NCBI GenBank assembly: GCA_016208845.1
Contig: JACQXH010000078.1
Location: 14,605-62,487 of the forward strand
Source of the DNA: Nitrospirota bacterium
Lineage (GTDB): Bacteria; Nitrospirota; Thermodesulfovibrionia; UBA6902; BMS3Bbin08
Direction of reading: 5' to 3'
DNA: 47,883 nucleotides
The notes beneath the pieces were generated by a model that saw only the letters and a program-made list of their open reading frames with translations, did not search any database and was not told the DNA's origin. Shown here one piece after another: positions 1 through 7,619 of this stretch. The position numbers and the translations under genes were made by a program. Numbering within the stretch: the first letter of the stretch is position 1; every line of letters begins with the position of its first letter.

Positions 1-1653
1 TACCTTTTGAGTCTGTGTTTCTTTTTTCACCTCTATCCTTGGGAACAGCGGATCTCCTTTAGAAACCTTTATCTGATGGGATGGCCTCCAGTCCCATGAA
101 AATACATCGGGAAATTGAGATGAAGTGATACTATCAGCAAGCCCGATCTGATTCCAAATCCTGTCTGCCGTCTCAGGCATAAAAGGATATAGCGAAACTG
201 CAGTAAGCCTGAGAGCGTTCCAGAGATTCATCATCACACTTTTGACCGAGTCTTTATCATTTTTGAAAAGCTTCCACGGCTCTGTCTTTGCTATCAGGTT
301 ATTTGACTCGCTCACCATGATCCATATGCGTTCAAGTATGAGATTAAAGTTCAGATGAGTCCAGTATCTTTCATCCTGAGAGCTGGTCTTTGCATCATCG
401 CATAGCCTCTTATGCGCTTCTATCGGGTCCTGAACAGCGGCCGGTAAAACAGGCGGGTCGACTGCACCATTAAAATATTTTTCCGCCATAGTTAAAAACC
501 TGCTAAGGAGATTTCCGAGGTCATTGGCAAGGTCGGTGTTGATGCGGCCCACCAGGGCCTCCTCTGAAAAATCGCCGTCAAGGCCAAACGTCACTTCCCT
601 GAACAGGAAATATCTGAATGCGTCCACACCATATTTATCCACCATTTCATTCGGGTCCACGACATTGCCAATTGATTTGGACATCTTTTTGCCCTGCACA
701 GTCCACCAGCCGTGCGCGAAGATGTTGTAAGGGAGGGGGAAATTCAGGGCCATAAGCATCGTGGACCAGTAGACTGAATGTGTAGTGAGTATGTCCTTGC
801 CTATCAGATGATGCGTTGCAGGCCAAAAATCGAGTGACGAGTGACGAGCGACGAGCGACGACTGATGTGCCTGGCCTTTTAACTCGTTACCCGTTACCGG
901 TAACTCGTTACTGCCAGCCACTAAATACTTTGTCGCTGAAAAATAATTTACAAGCGCGTCAAACCAGACATATGTTACAAAATTTGCATCAAAGGGAAGC
1001 TGAATGCCCCATGAGAGCCTTGATTTGGGCCTTGATATGCAGAGGTCTCCGAGCGTGTTGTTCTTTAAAAAGCCGAGCACCTCATTTCTGCGCGTATCAG
1101 GGAGGATAAAGGACGGATTGTCGTCGATGTGTTTAATGAGCCTGTTCTGATATTTAGACATAAGGAAGAAATAATTTTCTTCCTGTATCTGATCGACAGG
1201 CCGCCCGCAGTCAGGACAGTTGCCGTCAACAAGGTCTTTCTCCGTCCAGAACCGCTCATCAGGCGTGCAATACCATCCTGCGTATTGTCTCTTTTCTATC
1301 TCTCCCTTGTCCCAGAGGATCTGCATGAGACCCTGCACAGTTTTAATGTGCGCCTCATCAGTGGTGCGGATGAAGGCGTCATTTGATATATTCAGCTTTT
1401 TCCAGAGGGTCTTGAAATTCTCGACCATTACATCGGAATGTTTTTGGGGAGAAAGCCCTTTTTCTGCGGCAGCCTTTTCTACCTTCTGTCCGTGTTCATC
1501 AGTGCCTGTAAGAAAGAAAACTTCTCTGCCTTCTGATCTATAGTGCCGCGACATTATGTCAGCCGCTATTGTTGTATATGCATGTCCTATATGAGGGATA
1601 TCATTTACATAATAGATGGGCGTGGTGATATAAAACTTCTTTTTATCCATCAT
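1..1653 (-). CDS. metG: Methionyl-tRNA synthetase, 3' end outside window
   Basis: Class I aminoacyl-tRNA synthetase that charges tRNA(Met) in the cytoplasm. Reading leftward from the ATG at 1653 (or 1650) gives an N-terminus starting MDKKKFYITTPIYYVND, with the HIGH-type motif PHIGHAY, zinc-knuckle cysteines (GWYCTPDE and NCPDCGRP) and the KMSKS loop (GKKMSKSIGNV). The frame is open to the window edge, so the C-terminus is not visible. The start overlaps the ricT stop as ATGA, making it the last gene of the MetE-like > tmk > holB > ricT > metG run. It carries an in-frame insertion of about 30 residues (831-919) just before the FWPATHHLIGKD segment. Confidence 0.96.
   Translation of the reverse strand, partial: MMDKKKFYITTPIYYVNDIPHIGHAYTTIAADIMSRHYRSEGREVFFLTGTDEHGQKVEKAAAEKGLSPQKHSDVMVENFKTLWKKLNISNDAFIRTTDEAHIKTVQGLMQILWDKGEIEKRQYAGWYCTPDERFWTEKDLVDGNCPDCGRPVDQIQEENYFFLMSKYQNRLIKHIDDNPSFILPDTRRNEVLGFLKNNTLGDLCISRPKSRLSWGIQLPFDANFVTYVWFDALVNYFSATKYLVAGSNELPVTGNELKGQAHQSSLVARHSSLDFWPATHHLIGKDILTTHSVYWSTMLMALNFPLPYNIFAHGWWTVQGKKMSKSIGNVVDPNEMVDKYGVDAFRYFLFREVTFGLDGDFSEEALVGRINTDLANDLGNLLSRFLTMAEKYFNGAVDPPVLPAAVQDPIEAHKRLCDDAKTSSQDERYWTHLNFNLILERIWIMVSESNNLIAKTEPWKLFKNDKDSVKSVMMNLWNALRLTAVSLYPFMPETADRIWNQIGLADSITSSQFPDVFSWDWRPSHQIKVSKGDPLFPRIEVKKETQTQKV
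831..919. repeat. In-frame short-period inverted repeat inside metG
   Basis: About 90 bp made of 7-bp units (GACGAGT/GACGAGC on the left, CGTTACC/CTCGTTA on the right) that form an imperfect inverted repeat. It falls where MetG family members normally go straight from the Rossmann core to FWPA.xHLIGKD. It adds roughly 30 residues rich in N, E, L, S, V and H without breaking the frame. The same kind of sequence lies between atpA and atpG at 45274-45353. Confidence 0.8.
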
Positions 1654-2497
1654 ATCTTTTTCTTTTTGAAGAATTTTTTCCGCCTGCTGAAGGGCCTTCC
1701 TTTGTCATCACGATGAGGCACGTGATCTTTTTTAGCTCCGGCCGCCTGCTGTTCTTTGCTCAGGCCCTGCCGTGACGGCTGAACATGGCTTTTTTCGGGT
1801 CTGATCTCCGCCGGCGGCGGTGCAGGATGAAAGGCCATCGGGACATTTTCCGTGTAACTTTTTTCTTCAATGACACTATCTTCTGTTACGATGACAGATT
1901 CATCCCCCACTGCAGCGGGTTCCTTTTTAGCGGGCTGCTCCATTTCATAACCCAGACAACACATAAGGCGGCCGCAGATACCGGACAGTTTCCCGGGGTT
2001 TAAGGCTCGTTCCTGCTTTTTAGCCATTCTTATGGAGATGGGTTCAAAAGAAGTCAGGAAAGCCTTGCAGCAGACCTCCCTGCCGCATACGCCGATACCT
2101 CCCATCAATTTAACCTCATCTCTGACCCCTATCTGCCGCATCTCTATCCGGGTTCTGAACTTTGAGGCAAGATCTCCAGGGTTACCTCTGTGCCGACAAT
2201 TTTCATGGACAGCCCGCGGCCTTTCACTTTTTCCATGCAGAAGGCCCTTGCTTCCTCCTCCATTGAACGGTTGTTCTTATCGTTCTCAAGATCTTCATCG
2301 GTTGCTATGCGGAGGACTTTTTTGAGCTGCTGCTCCGGCTGTTCTATGGATCTTATGGGGAGCACGACAAAACCAAGGGACAATCCCATCTCTGACTCAA
2401 CAACAACTCGAGCTCCAGGAGGCACCTCGATGCCATTGACCTCGAAGTTATAGATCTTTCCGCACTGTTTGAATCTAATGCCGACTACATCAGGCAC
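1650..2497 (-). pseudogene. ricT: PSP1-domain RicT (YaaT) gene with internal deletion and frameshift
   Basis: The N-terminal half (GTG at 2497 to about 2160) has the PSP1 core KQCGKIYNFEVNG and ends in KGRGLSMKIVGTEVTLE. The C-terminal half resumes in another frame with DLASKFRTRIEMRQIGVRDE and the conserved cysteine clusters CGREVCC and CGRLMCC. RicT proteins normally have about 25 more residues between these parts (a segment of the IxFYFTAxxRVDFRELVK type), missing here along with the frame. The GTG start is chosen because GGAGG lies 6-7 nt upstream; it overlaps the holB stop by 8 bp. In Bacillus, RicT is part of the RicAFT iron-sulfur complex that acts on RNA maturation. The C-terminal tail is Lys-rich. 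It may be a true pseudogene or an assembly deletion. Confidence 0.85.
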
Positions 2498-3602
2498 CTG
2501 ATCCTCCGAAAGTTTTCTTAAGCAGGAGATGCGTATGATAAAGAACAACGCGCTTATTTAAATTGAATCGCAGGGAATCCCTGATCCTTGAAAAAGTATT
2601 TGATAGTGTTAGTATATCATGTAATTCCGCTTTTTTTGAAATGACCCTGAGATCCTTTTCCCTGTCCCTGTTGATCAGGAGGTCTGTGCGGCCGGTGGCC
2701 TTTAATACTGCAATGTCTCTCAGCCATAGATGCACCCATGCAAACCATTCATCTTCAGAATCTTTCTCTTCCCACGGGTCTTCATCGATTTTTTCGAGGA
2801 GTTGCTGGAATGATAAGAACAAGCTGTCCCTTTTTTCGAGGAGCTCATCGTTTAATGCCAATCCGGGACGCCCGCCTGAAAGCATGCTCAGAATTACTGC
2901 TGTTTCAGGCTGCAAATTCTTACTGTCCGATTTATCTTCAAGCAATGCGCTCATTTTATTGATCGGTAAGGGCGAGAAGAATATCCTCTGGCACCTTGAG
3001 AGAATTGTTTTAGGCAGCAACTCCGGCCTGGGAGATATCAATATCAGGATACTCTGCTCCGGAGGCTCCTCCAATGTCTTAAGGAGGGCGTTTGCAGCGG
3101 ACTGATTGAGGGTTTCTGCCCCGTCAATGATCACGGCCTTCCAGCGCCCTTCAAAGGCCTTGTATGATAAAAACTCCTCTATCTTTCTTGTTATATCAAC
3201 CCTTATCTCTCCGTTGAAGGGGATGGCAAGAACGACATCAGGATGGGACAGATAGATCTTTGACCTTAAGTCATCGTCTTTTTCCCCGGGACTTATCAGG
3301 GCTTCCGGATAAAATAATTTATTTATCTTCAGACATGATGAACATTGATCACAACAGTCAAGCCGTAATGCGTGATCCGTTATGCGAAATGAGTTTTTAT
3401 CTTTTAGCCCGTCACGCATCACGTCTAACGCTTCACGGCTGTTCTGGCAATTAAGCGTTTTTATGAAATTTATTGCAGTAAGTTTTTTGCCGATGCCGTC
3501 GTCACCGGTAAAGACAAAGGCATGGCCGATACGGTTTCTCTCCATGCAGCCTCTTAGTATCTCCACTGCCTTTTCCTGTCCTATAATGTCCCTTAAGGCC
3601 AA
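2490..3602 (-). CDS. holB: DNA polymerase III delta' subunit
   Basis: Clamp-loader subunit of the replicative polymerase. It has the AAA+ fold with a Walker A-like GDDGIGKK near residue 35, the zinc-binding cysteines LNCQ...CDQCSSC, and the sensor 1 region ANALLKTLEEPPEQ followed by SRCQRIFF. The length of 370 residues exceeds the usual 310-340 because about 27 residues are inserted between the first and second zinc cysteines (see 3362-3439). It overlaps tmk by 10 bp upstream and ricT by 8 bp downstream, so it is translated within the same operon. Confidence 0.95.
   Translation of the reverse strand: MALRDIIGQEKAVEILRGCMERNRIGHAFVFTGDDGIGKKLTAINFIKTLNCQNSREALDVMRDGLKDKNSFRITDHALRLDCCDQCSSCLKINKLFYPEALISPGEKDDDLRSKIYLSHPDVVLAIPFNGEIRVDITRKIEEFLSYKAFEGRWKAVIIDGAETLNQSAANALLKTLEEPPEQSILILISPRPELLPKTILSRCQRIFFSPLPINKMSALLEDKSDSKNLQPETAVILSMLSGGRPGLALNDELLEKRDSLFLSFQQLLEKIDEDPWEEKDSEDEWFAWVHLWLRDIAVLKATGRTDLLINRDREKDLRVISKKAELHDILTLSNTFSRIRDSLRFNLNKRVVLYHTHLLLKKTFGGSGA
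3362..3439. repeat. In-frame short-period inverted repeat inside holB
   Basis: About 78 bp of degenerate units resembling CGTGATGCG. The left part (CCGTAATGCGTGATCCGTTA) and the reverse complement of the right part (CCGTGAAGCGTTAGACGTGA) are similar, so the block is an imperfect inverted repeat. It encodes about 26 extra residues between LNCQ and CCDQCSSC, inside the zinc-knuckle loop of HolB. A related unit occurs in the argS insertion. Confidence 0.75.
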
Positions 3603-4234
3603 AGGGCCTCCAGGGCCTCCACTATCTTTTTATGGACCTCTTGAACGCTGCCCCCGGCATCAATGATCTTTATTCTTTCAGGCGACTCTTTTGCGATCTG
3701 AAAGTAACCGTCCCGAACCCGCTTGTGAAATTCTACGGTCTCTAATTCGAGCCGGTCTGTCTTTTGTGCTTTTTTATTTCTTGTCAGCCCTTCCTCAACA
3801 TCCATATCCAGAAGAAAGGTCAGAAAAGGTTTCAGGTCAGAGGCCACCAGCTCATTCAGAGTGTTAATGACCGAGAGATCCAATCCTCGCGCATAACCCT
3901 GATAAGCTGAAGTGGAATCCATGAACCGGTCGGTTATCACGATCGTATTTTGCATCAGCGCAGGATAGATAACCTCCCGAATGTGCTGCGCCCTCGAGGC
4001 GTTATAAAGAAGAAGCTCTGTAAGCGGATCCATATGATTTTCAGGCTCAAGGAGAACGGTCCTTATCTTCAGGCCTATCTTTGTCCCCCCGGGCTCTTCA
4101 GTAGCCAGAACATTGTGTCCCTTTGCCTTCAGATAATCACTGAGAAGATTTACCTGAGTTGTTTTTCCGCAGCCCTCGATCCCCTCAAAGGATATGAAGC
4201 CCCGTGCGCCATGAAGGCCCTTAACTGTTGACAT
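3593..4234 (-). CDS. tmk: Thymidylate kinase
   Basis: Phosphorylates dTMP to dTDP for DNA synthesis. Visible motifs are the P-loop FEGIEGCGKTTQ, the DR motif ITDRFMDSTSAYQG and a lid region RNKKAQKTDRLE. The length of about 213 residues is standard. The inner ATG at 4234 is preferred over the one at 4240, because AAGGGA lies too close to the outer ATG. It overlaps the MetE-like gene upstream and holB downstream; the tmk-holB pairing is common in bacteria. Confidence 0.96.
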   Translation of the reverse strand: MSTVKGLHGARGFISFEGIEGCGKTTQVNLLSDYLKAKGHNVLATEEPGGTKIGLKIRTVLLEPENHMDPLTELLLYNASRAQHIREVIYPALMQNTIVITDRFMDSTSAYQGYARGLDLSVINTLNELVASDLKPFLTFLLDMDVEEGLTRNKKAQKTDRLELETVEFHKRVRDGYFQIAKESPERIKIIDAGGSVQEVHKKIVEALEALWP

Positions 4235-5240
4235 AACCATCCCTTAATTCTTTAAGAAGTTTAAATACCTTTAATGCGTCTTCCATCTGCAAAGAGCCTG
4301 TACCGCATGACGGGGTCAGAAGCACCTGCCTTGTCAGCCTTTCCCTTGATATGCCGGTCTTCTCCAGAGAGGAAAGCCCCCGTTCTAACTGTTCTCTCAG
4401 GTTCTGAACATTCAAGCCCCTTACCGCCTCGGTAGTAGGGGCAATTCCCCAGGCAATAAAACCGCCGTTATTAACAAAAGTCCTTATCTCTTCCGGATAG
4501 AGGCCCAGGCTGTCCCAGAAAAAATATGCGTCAAAATTCAATACGTCAATTCCTGATGAAAGCACGAGCGGCCAGTCGGCCTTGCTGCAGCAGTGAATGC
4601 CCGCGATAGCACCCGATGCCTTTATGCAGCTGACGAGTTCACGAAGAAGCCGCAATGCCTCGGCGTTGTCTACCCCGATGTATGTAGAAGTGCCGAGCGC
4701 CGAGAGTATGGGCTCATCAATAAATATCAGCACCTCTTCGGCATACTCCCTGAGCGTATTGATCTGCCATATGGCCTTTCCCTTGAGAAGCTCGAGCGAG
4801 AGCTGGCGTATTTCTTCATCAAAATAAACAGGTCTTTTCTGATCATCCGTAATGCTTAATGTGAATGTAAGCGGGCCTGTCACATGGCCCTTCAGGGTCT
4901 TGAATTTTTGCTCTTTTTTCTTGAGGATATCAATAAATTCATGCAACCCTGCTGCATATTCCCTGGAAATAGGAAATCCTTTCCCGTCTGCAACAGCTTC
5001 ATAAAAAGATGCTGTTTCTTTTTCACCGGCCTGTTCTTTCAGGTGAATATTTTCGCCTTTGATCTCTATAAACGGGAAACCCTCTGAATACTGCGGCACC
5101 ATGAGCTCTAAAAAACTTCTGTGCGGAAGCTGCGGCCAGAAAGGTATAGTTACAGAGTCAAAAATGACCCTGCACGCCTCAAAAGGGTCTGAATGTGGCA
5201 CACTGCCGATACCTGTCGTGCTGAAACTCTGGAGCATCAT
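4221..5240 (-). CDS. MetE/UROD-superfamily zinc methyltransferase-like protein
   Basis: This 339-residue protein resembles the C-terminal barrel of cobalamin-independent methionine synthase and uroporphyrinogen decarboxylase-type methyltransferases. It has the N-terminal signature TGIGSVPHSDPFEAC, an acidic strand LIFIDEPIL, GIHCCSKADW (probable zinc ligands His and Cys) and a distal Cys in LLTPSCGTGSL. It lacks the N-terminal domain of full MetE, so the methyl donor and acceptor are unknown. It is the first gene of the tmk-holB-ricT-metG run and overlaps tmk by 14-20 bp. The family assignment is good; the substrate is not known. Confidence 0.8.
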   Translation of the reverse strand: MMLQSFSTTGIGSVPHSDPFEACRVIFDSVTIPFWPQLPHRSFLELMVPQYSEGFPFIEIKGENIHLKEQAGEKETASFYEAVADGKGFPISREYAAGLHEFIDILKKKEQKFKTLKGHVTGPLTFTLSITDDQKRPVYFDEEIRQLSLELLKGKAIWQINTLREYAEEVLIFIDEPILSALGTSTYIGVDNAEALRLLRELVSCIKASGAIAGIHCCSKADWPLVLSSGIDVLNFDAYFFWDSLGLYPEEIRTFVNNGGFIAWGIAPTTEAVRGLNVQNLREQLERGLSSLEKTGISRERLTRQVLLTPSCGTGSLQMEDALKVFKLLKELRDGYVNS

Positions 5241-5417
5241 TAATCATACTCTATGGTATTGGGAAGTTTCAAATAACCTGCCCAAGAAATTCAGTATAAA
5301 ATGTGTAAGCCGCCAATTGTGTTTATCGACATCTTTTTTTTAGAGAAAAAATATATGGATTATCCGGAACGATTGTTGTTAAAATCTGGTATTCATTTAA
5401 TTACGTGAGGAGGGCAA

Positions 5418-5702
5418 ATGGCCAATAAACCAAATGAGATCAAGATAAACATGTCGGCAGAGCTTCAGGCCGGCGTTTATGCGAATAACATGATGGTGGC
5501 CCACACCAGAGAGGAGTTTGTAATGGACTTCTCCTTCATCGTTCCGCCTATGGGTACCGTGGTGGCTCGTGTTGTCACCAGCCCGGGACATTTGAAGCGT
5601 ATTATCAATGCGCTGCATGATAATGTTAAGAAATACGAAGCCAAATTCGGAACTATTGTGCAGGCAGAGGAGTTGAGCGAGCCTTTTGAATTTAATGCGT
5701 GA
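5418..5702 (+). CDS. DUF3467 family protein
   Basis: Small 94-residue cytoplasmic protein. The pattern INMSAELQAGVYANNMMVAH, then EFVMDFSFIVPPMGTVVARVVTSP and a C-terminal helix with INALHDNVKKYEAKFG matches the DUF3467 family, whose function is unknown. A strong ribosome binding site (GAGGAGG) precedes the ATG by 6 bp. Its stop overlaps the GTG of the RlpA gene (GTGA), so the two are probably co-transcribed. Confidence 0.88.
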   Translation: MANKPNEIKINMSAELQAGVYANNMMVAHTREEFVMDFSFIVPPMGTVVARVVTSPGHLKRIINALHDNVKKYEAKFGTIVQAEELSEPFEFNA

Positions 5703-6433
5703 AAAAATATCAGTTCAAGCGGTTTAAACCGTTCAAGCCGCTCAAATCGCGAGTTATGACTCAAAAAAATAATACACGTGTATTGCAGTATTTCATATTT
5801 CTAACGGCACTGCTTCTTATTTCCTCATGTGCTTCTTATACGCCGCGGGTCACTATGCCGCCGCCGGTTGGTTATGTCACGGCCTCATGGTATGGCCCTG
5901 ATTTCCACGGGAAGCAGACCTCATCAGGCGAAAGATATGATATGTATGCCATGACCTGCGCTCACAAGACATTCCCTTTTGGCACAAATCTCCGCGTGAC
6001 TAATCCGGTCAATAATAAGTCTGTTGTAGTAACGGTGAATGACAGAGGGCCGTTTATCCCCGGCAGGGACCTGGACCTTTCATACTCAGCTGCCAAAGAG
6101 ATAGGACTTGTGGGTCCCGGGGTCGGAAGGGTGAGGATCGAACACCTCGGAAGGAATATGCGTTATGTGAAGAGGGTTGAATTTATGCCTCTAATTGCAT
6201 CAGGGCCGTTTACGGTCCAGGTCGGGGCGTTCCAGGAAGAATCCAATGCCCTGCATATGAAACAGGGGCTTGAGCTGAGATATAAAGATGTGGCTGTCGC
6301 CTCAGCCTTTGTTAATGGGAATAAATTCTATCGGGTCAGAATAGGGTCTTTTGTCAGCAGGGATGGCGCATATTCAGTTGCACAGAACCTTGCAGATGAA
6401 GGTTATACTACATTTATTACCAAGGCTGATTAA
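5699..6433 (+). CDS. rlpA: RlpA family septal-ring lipoprotein with SPOR domain
   Basis: Envelope lipoprotein. A signal peptide with lipobox LISSC is followed by a double-psi beta-barrel (ASWYGPDFHGKQTSSGERYD, then VNDRGPF with the conserved Asp, and DLDLSYSAA), and a C-terminal SPOR domain from about residue 170 (FTVQVGAFQEESNA) for binding denuded septal glycan. Family members are lytic transglycosylases or septal proteins. The open frame starts at a GTG (5699) overlapping the upstream stop. The ATG at 5756 gives a normal signal peptide and may be the true start. The extra N-terminus is encoded by an inverted repeat (5710-5748) reading as alternating Phe-Lys-Pro. Confidence 0.93.
   Translation: MKKYQFKRFKPFKPLKSRVMTQKNNTRVLQYFIFLTALLLISSCASYTPRVTMPPPVGYVTASWYGPDFHGKQTSSGERYDMYAMTCAHKTFPFGTNLRVTNPVNNKSVVVTVNDRGPFIPGRDLDLSYSAAKEIGLVGPGVGRVRIEHLGRNMRYVKRVEFMPLIASGPFTVQVGAFQEESNALHMKQGLELRYKDVAVASAFVNGNKFYRVRIGSFVSRDGAYSVAQNLADEGYTTFITKAD
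5710..5748. repeat. Short inverted repeat at the rlpA 5' end
   Basis: About 39 bp with TTCAAGCGGTTTAAACCG followed by TTCAAGCCGCTC, an imperfect palindrome of 7-9 bp units. If translation starts at 5699 it encodes the odd RFKPFKPLK stretch before the signal peptide. It resembles the in-frame repeats in metG and holB in construction, not in sequence. Confidence 0.55.
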
Positions 6434-6513
6434 ACTAAGTTCAACCGCACAGCAAATTCAGGCCCCGAGATTTAAAAAACACTGCGTTTTTCATTCAATC
6501 CCATTAACTTTAT

Positions 6514-6532
6514 GTTATAATCTTGTTATAAC
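6514..6532 (+). promoter_or_regulatory. Promoter -10 and operator of the AbrB antitoxin
   Basis: A perfect 7-bp inverted repeat, GTTATAA and TTATAAC with a 5-bp spacer, overlaps a consensus -10 box TATAAT (6516-6521) about 30 bp upstream of the antitoxin start. No good -35 box is visible. Placement over the -10 fits autorepression by an AbrB/MazE-type antitoxin. Confidence 0.6.
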
Positions 6533-6550
6533 ATCATCAAGGAGGCAATT

Positions 6551-6799
6551 ATGCATAGAAAAGTATGTTCCATAGGCAACAGTCAGGGGGTCTCCATCCC
6601 TGTTGAGACTCTTGAAAAGCTTAACCTGTCCATCGGTTCTGAGGTAGACGTTAAGCTCGATGAGGAAAGTTCAAGGATCATCATCGAGCCGGTTAAAAAA
6701 AAGAAATACCCCAAAGGCTTAGACAGACAATTTGTATCGCAGGTAAATGAATTTATCGAAAAGTACCGTCCCGCTCTAGTGGAGCTTTCCAAAAAATGA
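6551..6799 (+). CDS. AbrB/MazE-type antitoxin
   Basis: An 82-residue protein with a SpoVT/AbrB swapped-hairpin DNA-binding N-terminus (VCSIGNSQGVSIPVETLEKL, then GSEVDVKLDEE...IIIEPV) and a charged C-terminal tail that would bind the toxin. GGAGG lies 5 bp before the ATG. Its partner should be the Doc-like toxin downstream, which is broken and separated from it by a repeat element (6827-7017). Confidence 0.85.
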   Translation: MHRKVCSIGNSQGVSIPVETLEKLNLSIGSEVDVKLDEESSRIIIEPVKKKKYPKGLDRQFVSQVNEFIEKYRPALVELSKK

Positions 6800-6826
6800 A
6801 ATATCTTTCACCGGAAAAATGCAATT

Positions 6827-7017
6827 AACCACAGAGTACACTGAGGAAAACACTAATAATAGAAAAAAACTCTTTATTTTATTTTTCTCTGTGCACTCTT
6901 TTATTCAGCAACAGCGTTGCTGTTACAGAGGAGAATGAATTATGAGAACACAGAGAACTATATGATAATTGAATATTTCTTTCACTTTTGGTATATCACT
7001 CAGTGGCCTCTGTGGTT
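6827..7017. repeat. MITE-like element of the CCACAGAG family
   Basis: Ends are an 18-bp inverted repeat matching at 16 positions: AACCACAGAGTACACTGA at 6827-6844 and the complement of AACCACAGAGGCCACTGA at 7000-7017. The interior is AT-rich with a second internal palindrome (CAACAGCGTTGCTGTT). No ORF is present. It splits the antitoxin from its toxin. A relative lies at 24211-24296. Confidence 0.75.
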
Positions 7018-7023
7018 TCCTGA

Positions 7024-7277
7024 ATGTATTATTTGATTTCAGCGGAGCAGGTGCTTTTTATTCACAGCAGGCTGGTAGATGAGACCGGCGGGTCTCACGG
7101 CATCAGGGATATAGGGCTTCTTCAGTCCGCTGTATCACGACCCAAAGCAACTTTTGGGGGGAAGGATCTTTATCCCGGTATTTTCCATAAGGCGGCTGCC
7201 CTGATGGAATCACTCATAAAACCGGGAAAATGGCATTTGATGAAGTCGTGAAATGGCTTGAAAGTCATTCATCCTGA
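7024..7277 (+). pseudogene. doc: Doc/Fic death-on-curing toxin remnant
   Basis: The N-terminal part (YYLISAEQVLFIHSRLVDE, then GGSHGIRDIGLLQSAVSRP and FHKAAALMESLIK) matches Doc toxins, which inactivate EF-Tu by phosphorylation. The catalytic HPFxDGNKRT segment that should follow SLIK is absent. Sequence resumes out of frame with the typical Doc C-terminus MAFDEVVKWLESHSS at about 7227-7277. About 40-50 central codons and the frame are lost, so the toxin must be inactive. No ribosome binding site is seen, because the repeat element abuts the start. Confidence 0.85.
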
Positions 7278-7290
7278 GGACGGCTGTTTG

Positions 7291-7550
7291 CCACGGATCT
7301 TCGCGGATAGACACGGATTAATAAATAGACAATCAGAGCACAGATTGCAGACTAAATCGTACTACGTACCTCGAACTTAATGCTTGGTACTTCGTATATC
7401 ATAGTTCGTACTTCGTGTAAGAATGATAAGTAACGGGTTGTTATATGCGAGGTACTATGTACGAAATGCGGTTTTCTTCTTTATTTAACTGATTTTGCAC
7501 TTGTATTTCTGCCGACAGGCAGATCCGTGCCCATCCGTGCCCATCCGTGG
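7291..7550. repeat. 260-bp composite repeat with CCACGGAT ends
   Basis: Starts CCACGGATCTTCGCGGAT and ends in CCATCCGTGG, so the ends are inverted. The middle holds degenerate inverted units around GTACTTCGTAC, and the right part contains TGCCGACAGGCAGATC. A second copy in opposite orientation lies at 27694-27939 and shares the whole layout, including the block ACAATCAGAGCACAGATTGC. No coding potential. It fills most of the gap between the doc remnant and EndoQ; a partial fragment continues to about 7617. Confidence 0.75.
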
Positions 7551-7619
7551 CTAAACTTATTTTTTATTCTATCAGTTGTTGTCTGGATGCCGACAGGCAG
7601 GTTAATCTGTGGCTAAATG

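Noticed and set aside
2498..2548. ATG at 2548 as ricT start
   Set aside because: It lies well inside holB without a ribosome binding site; GTG at 2497 has GGAGG and family-like spacing.
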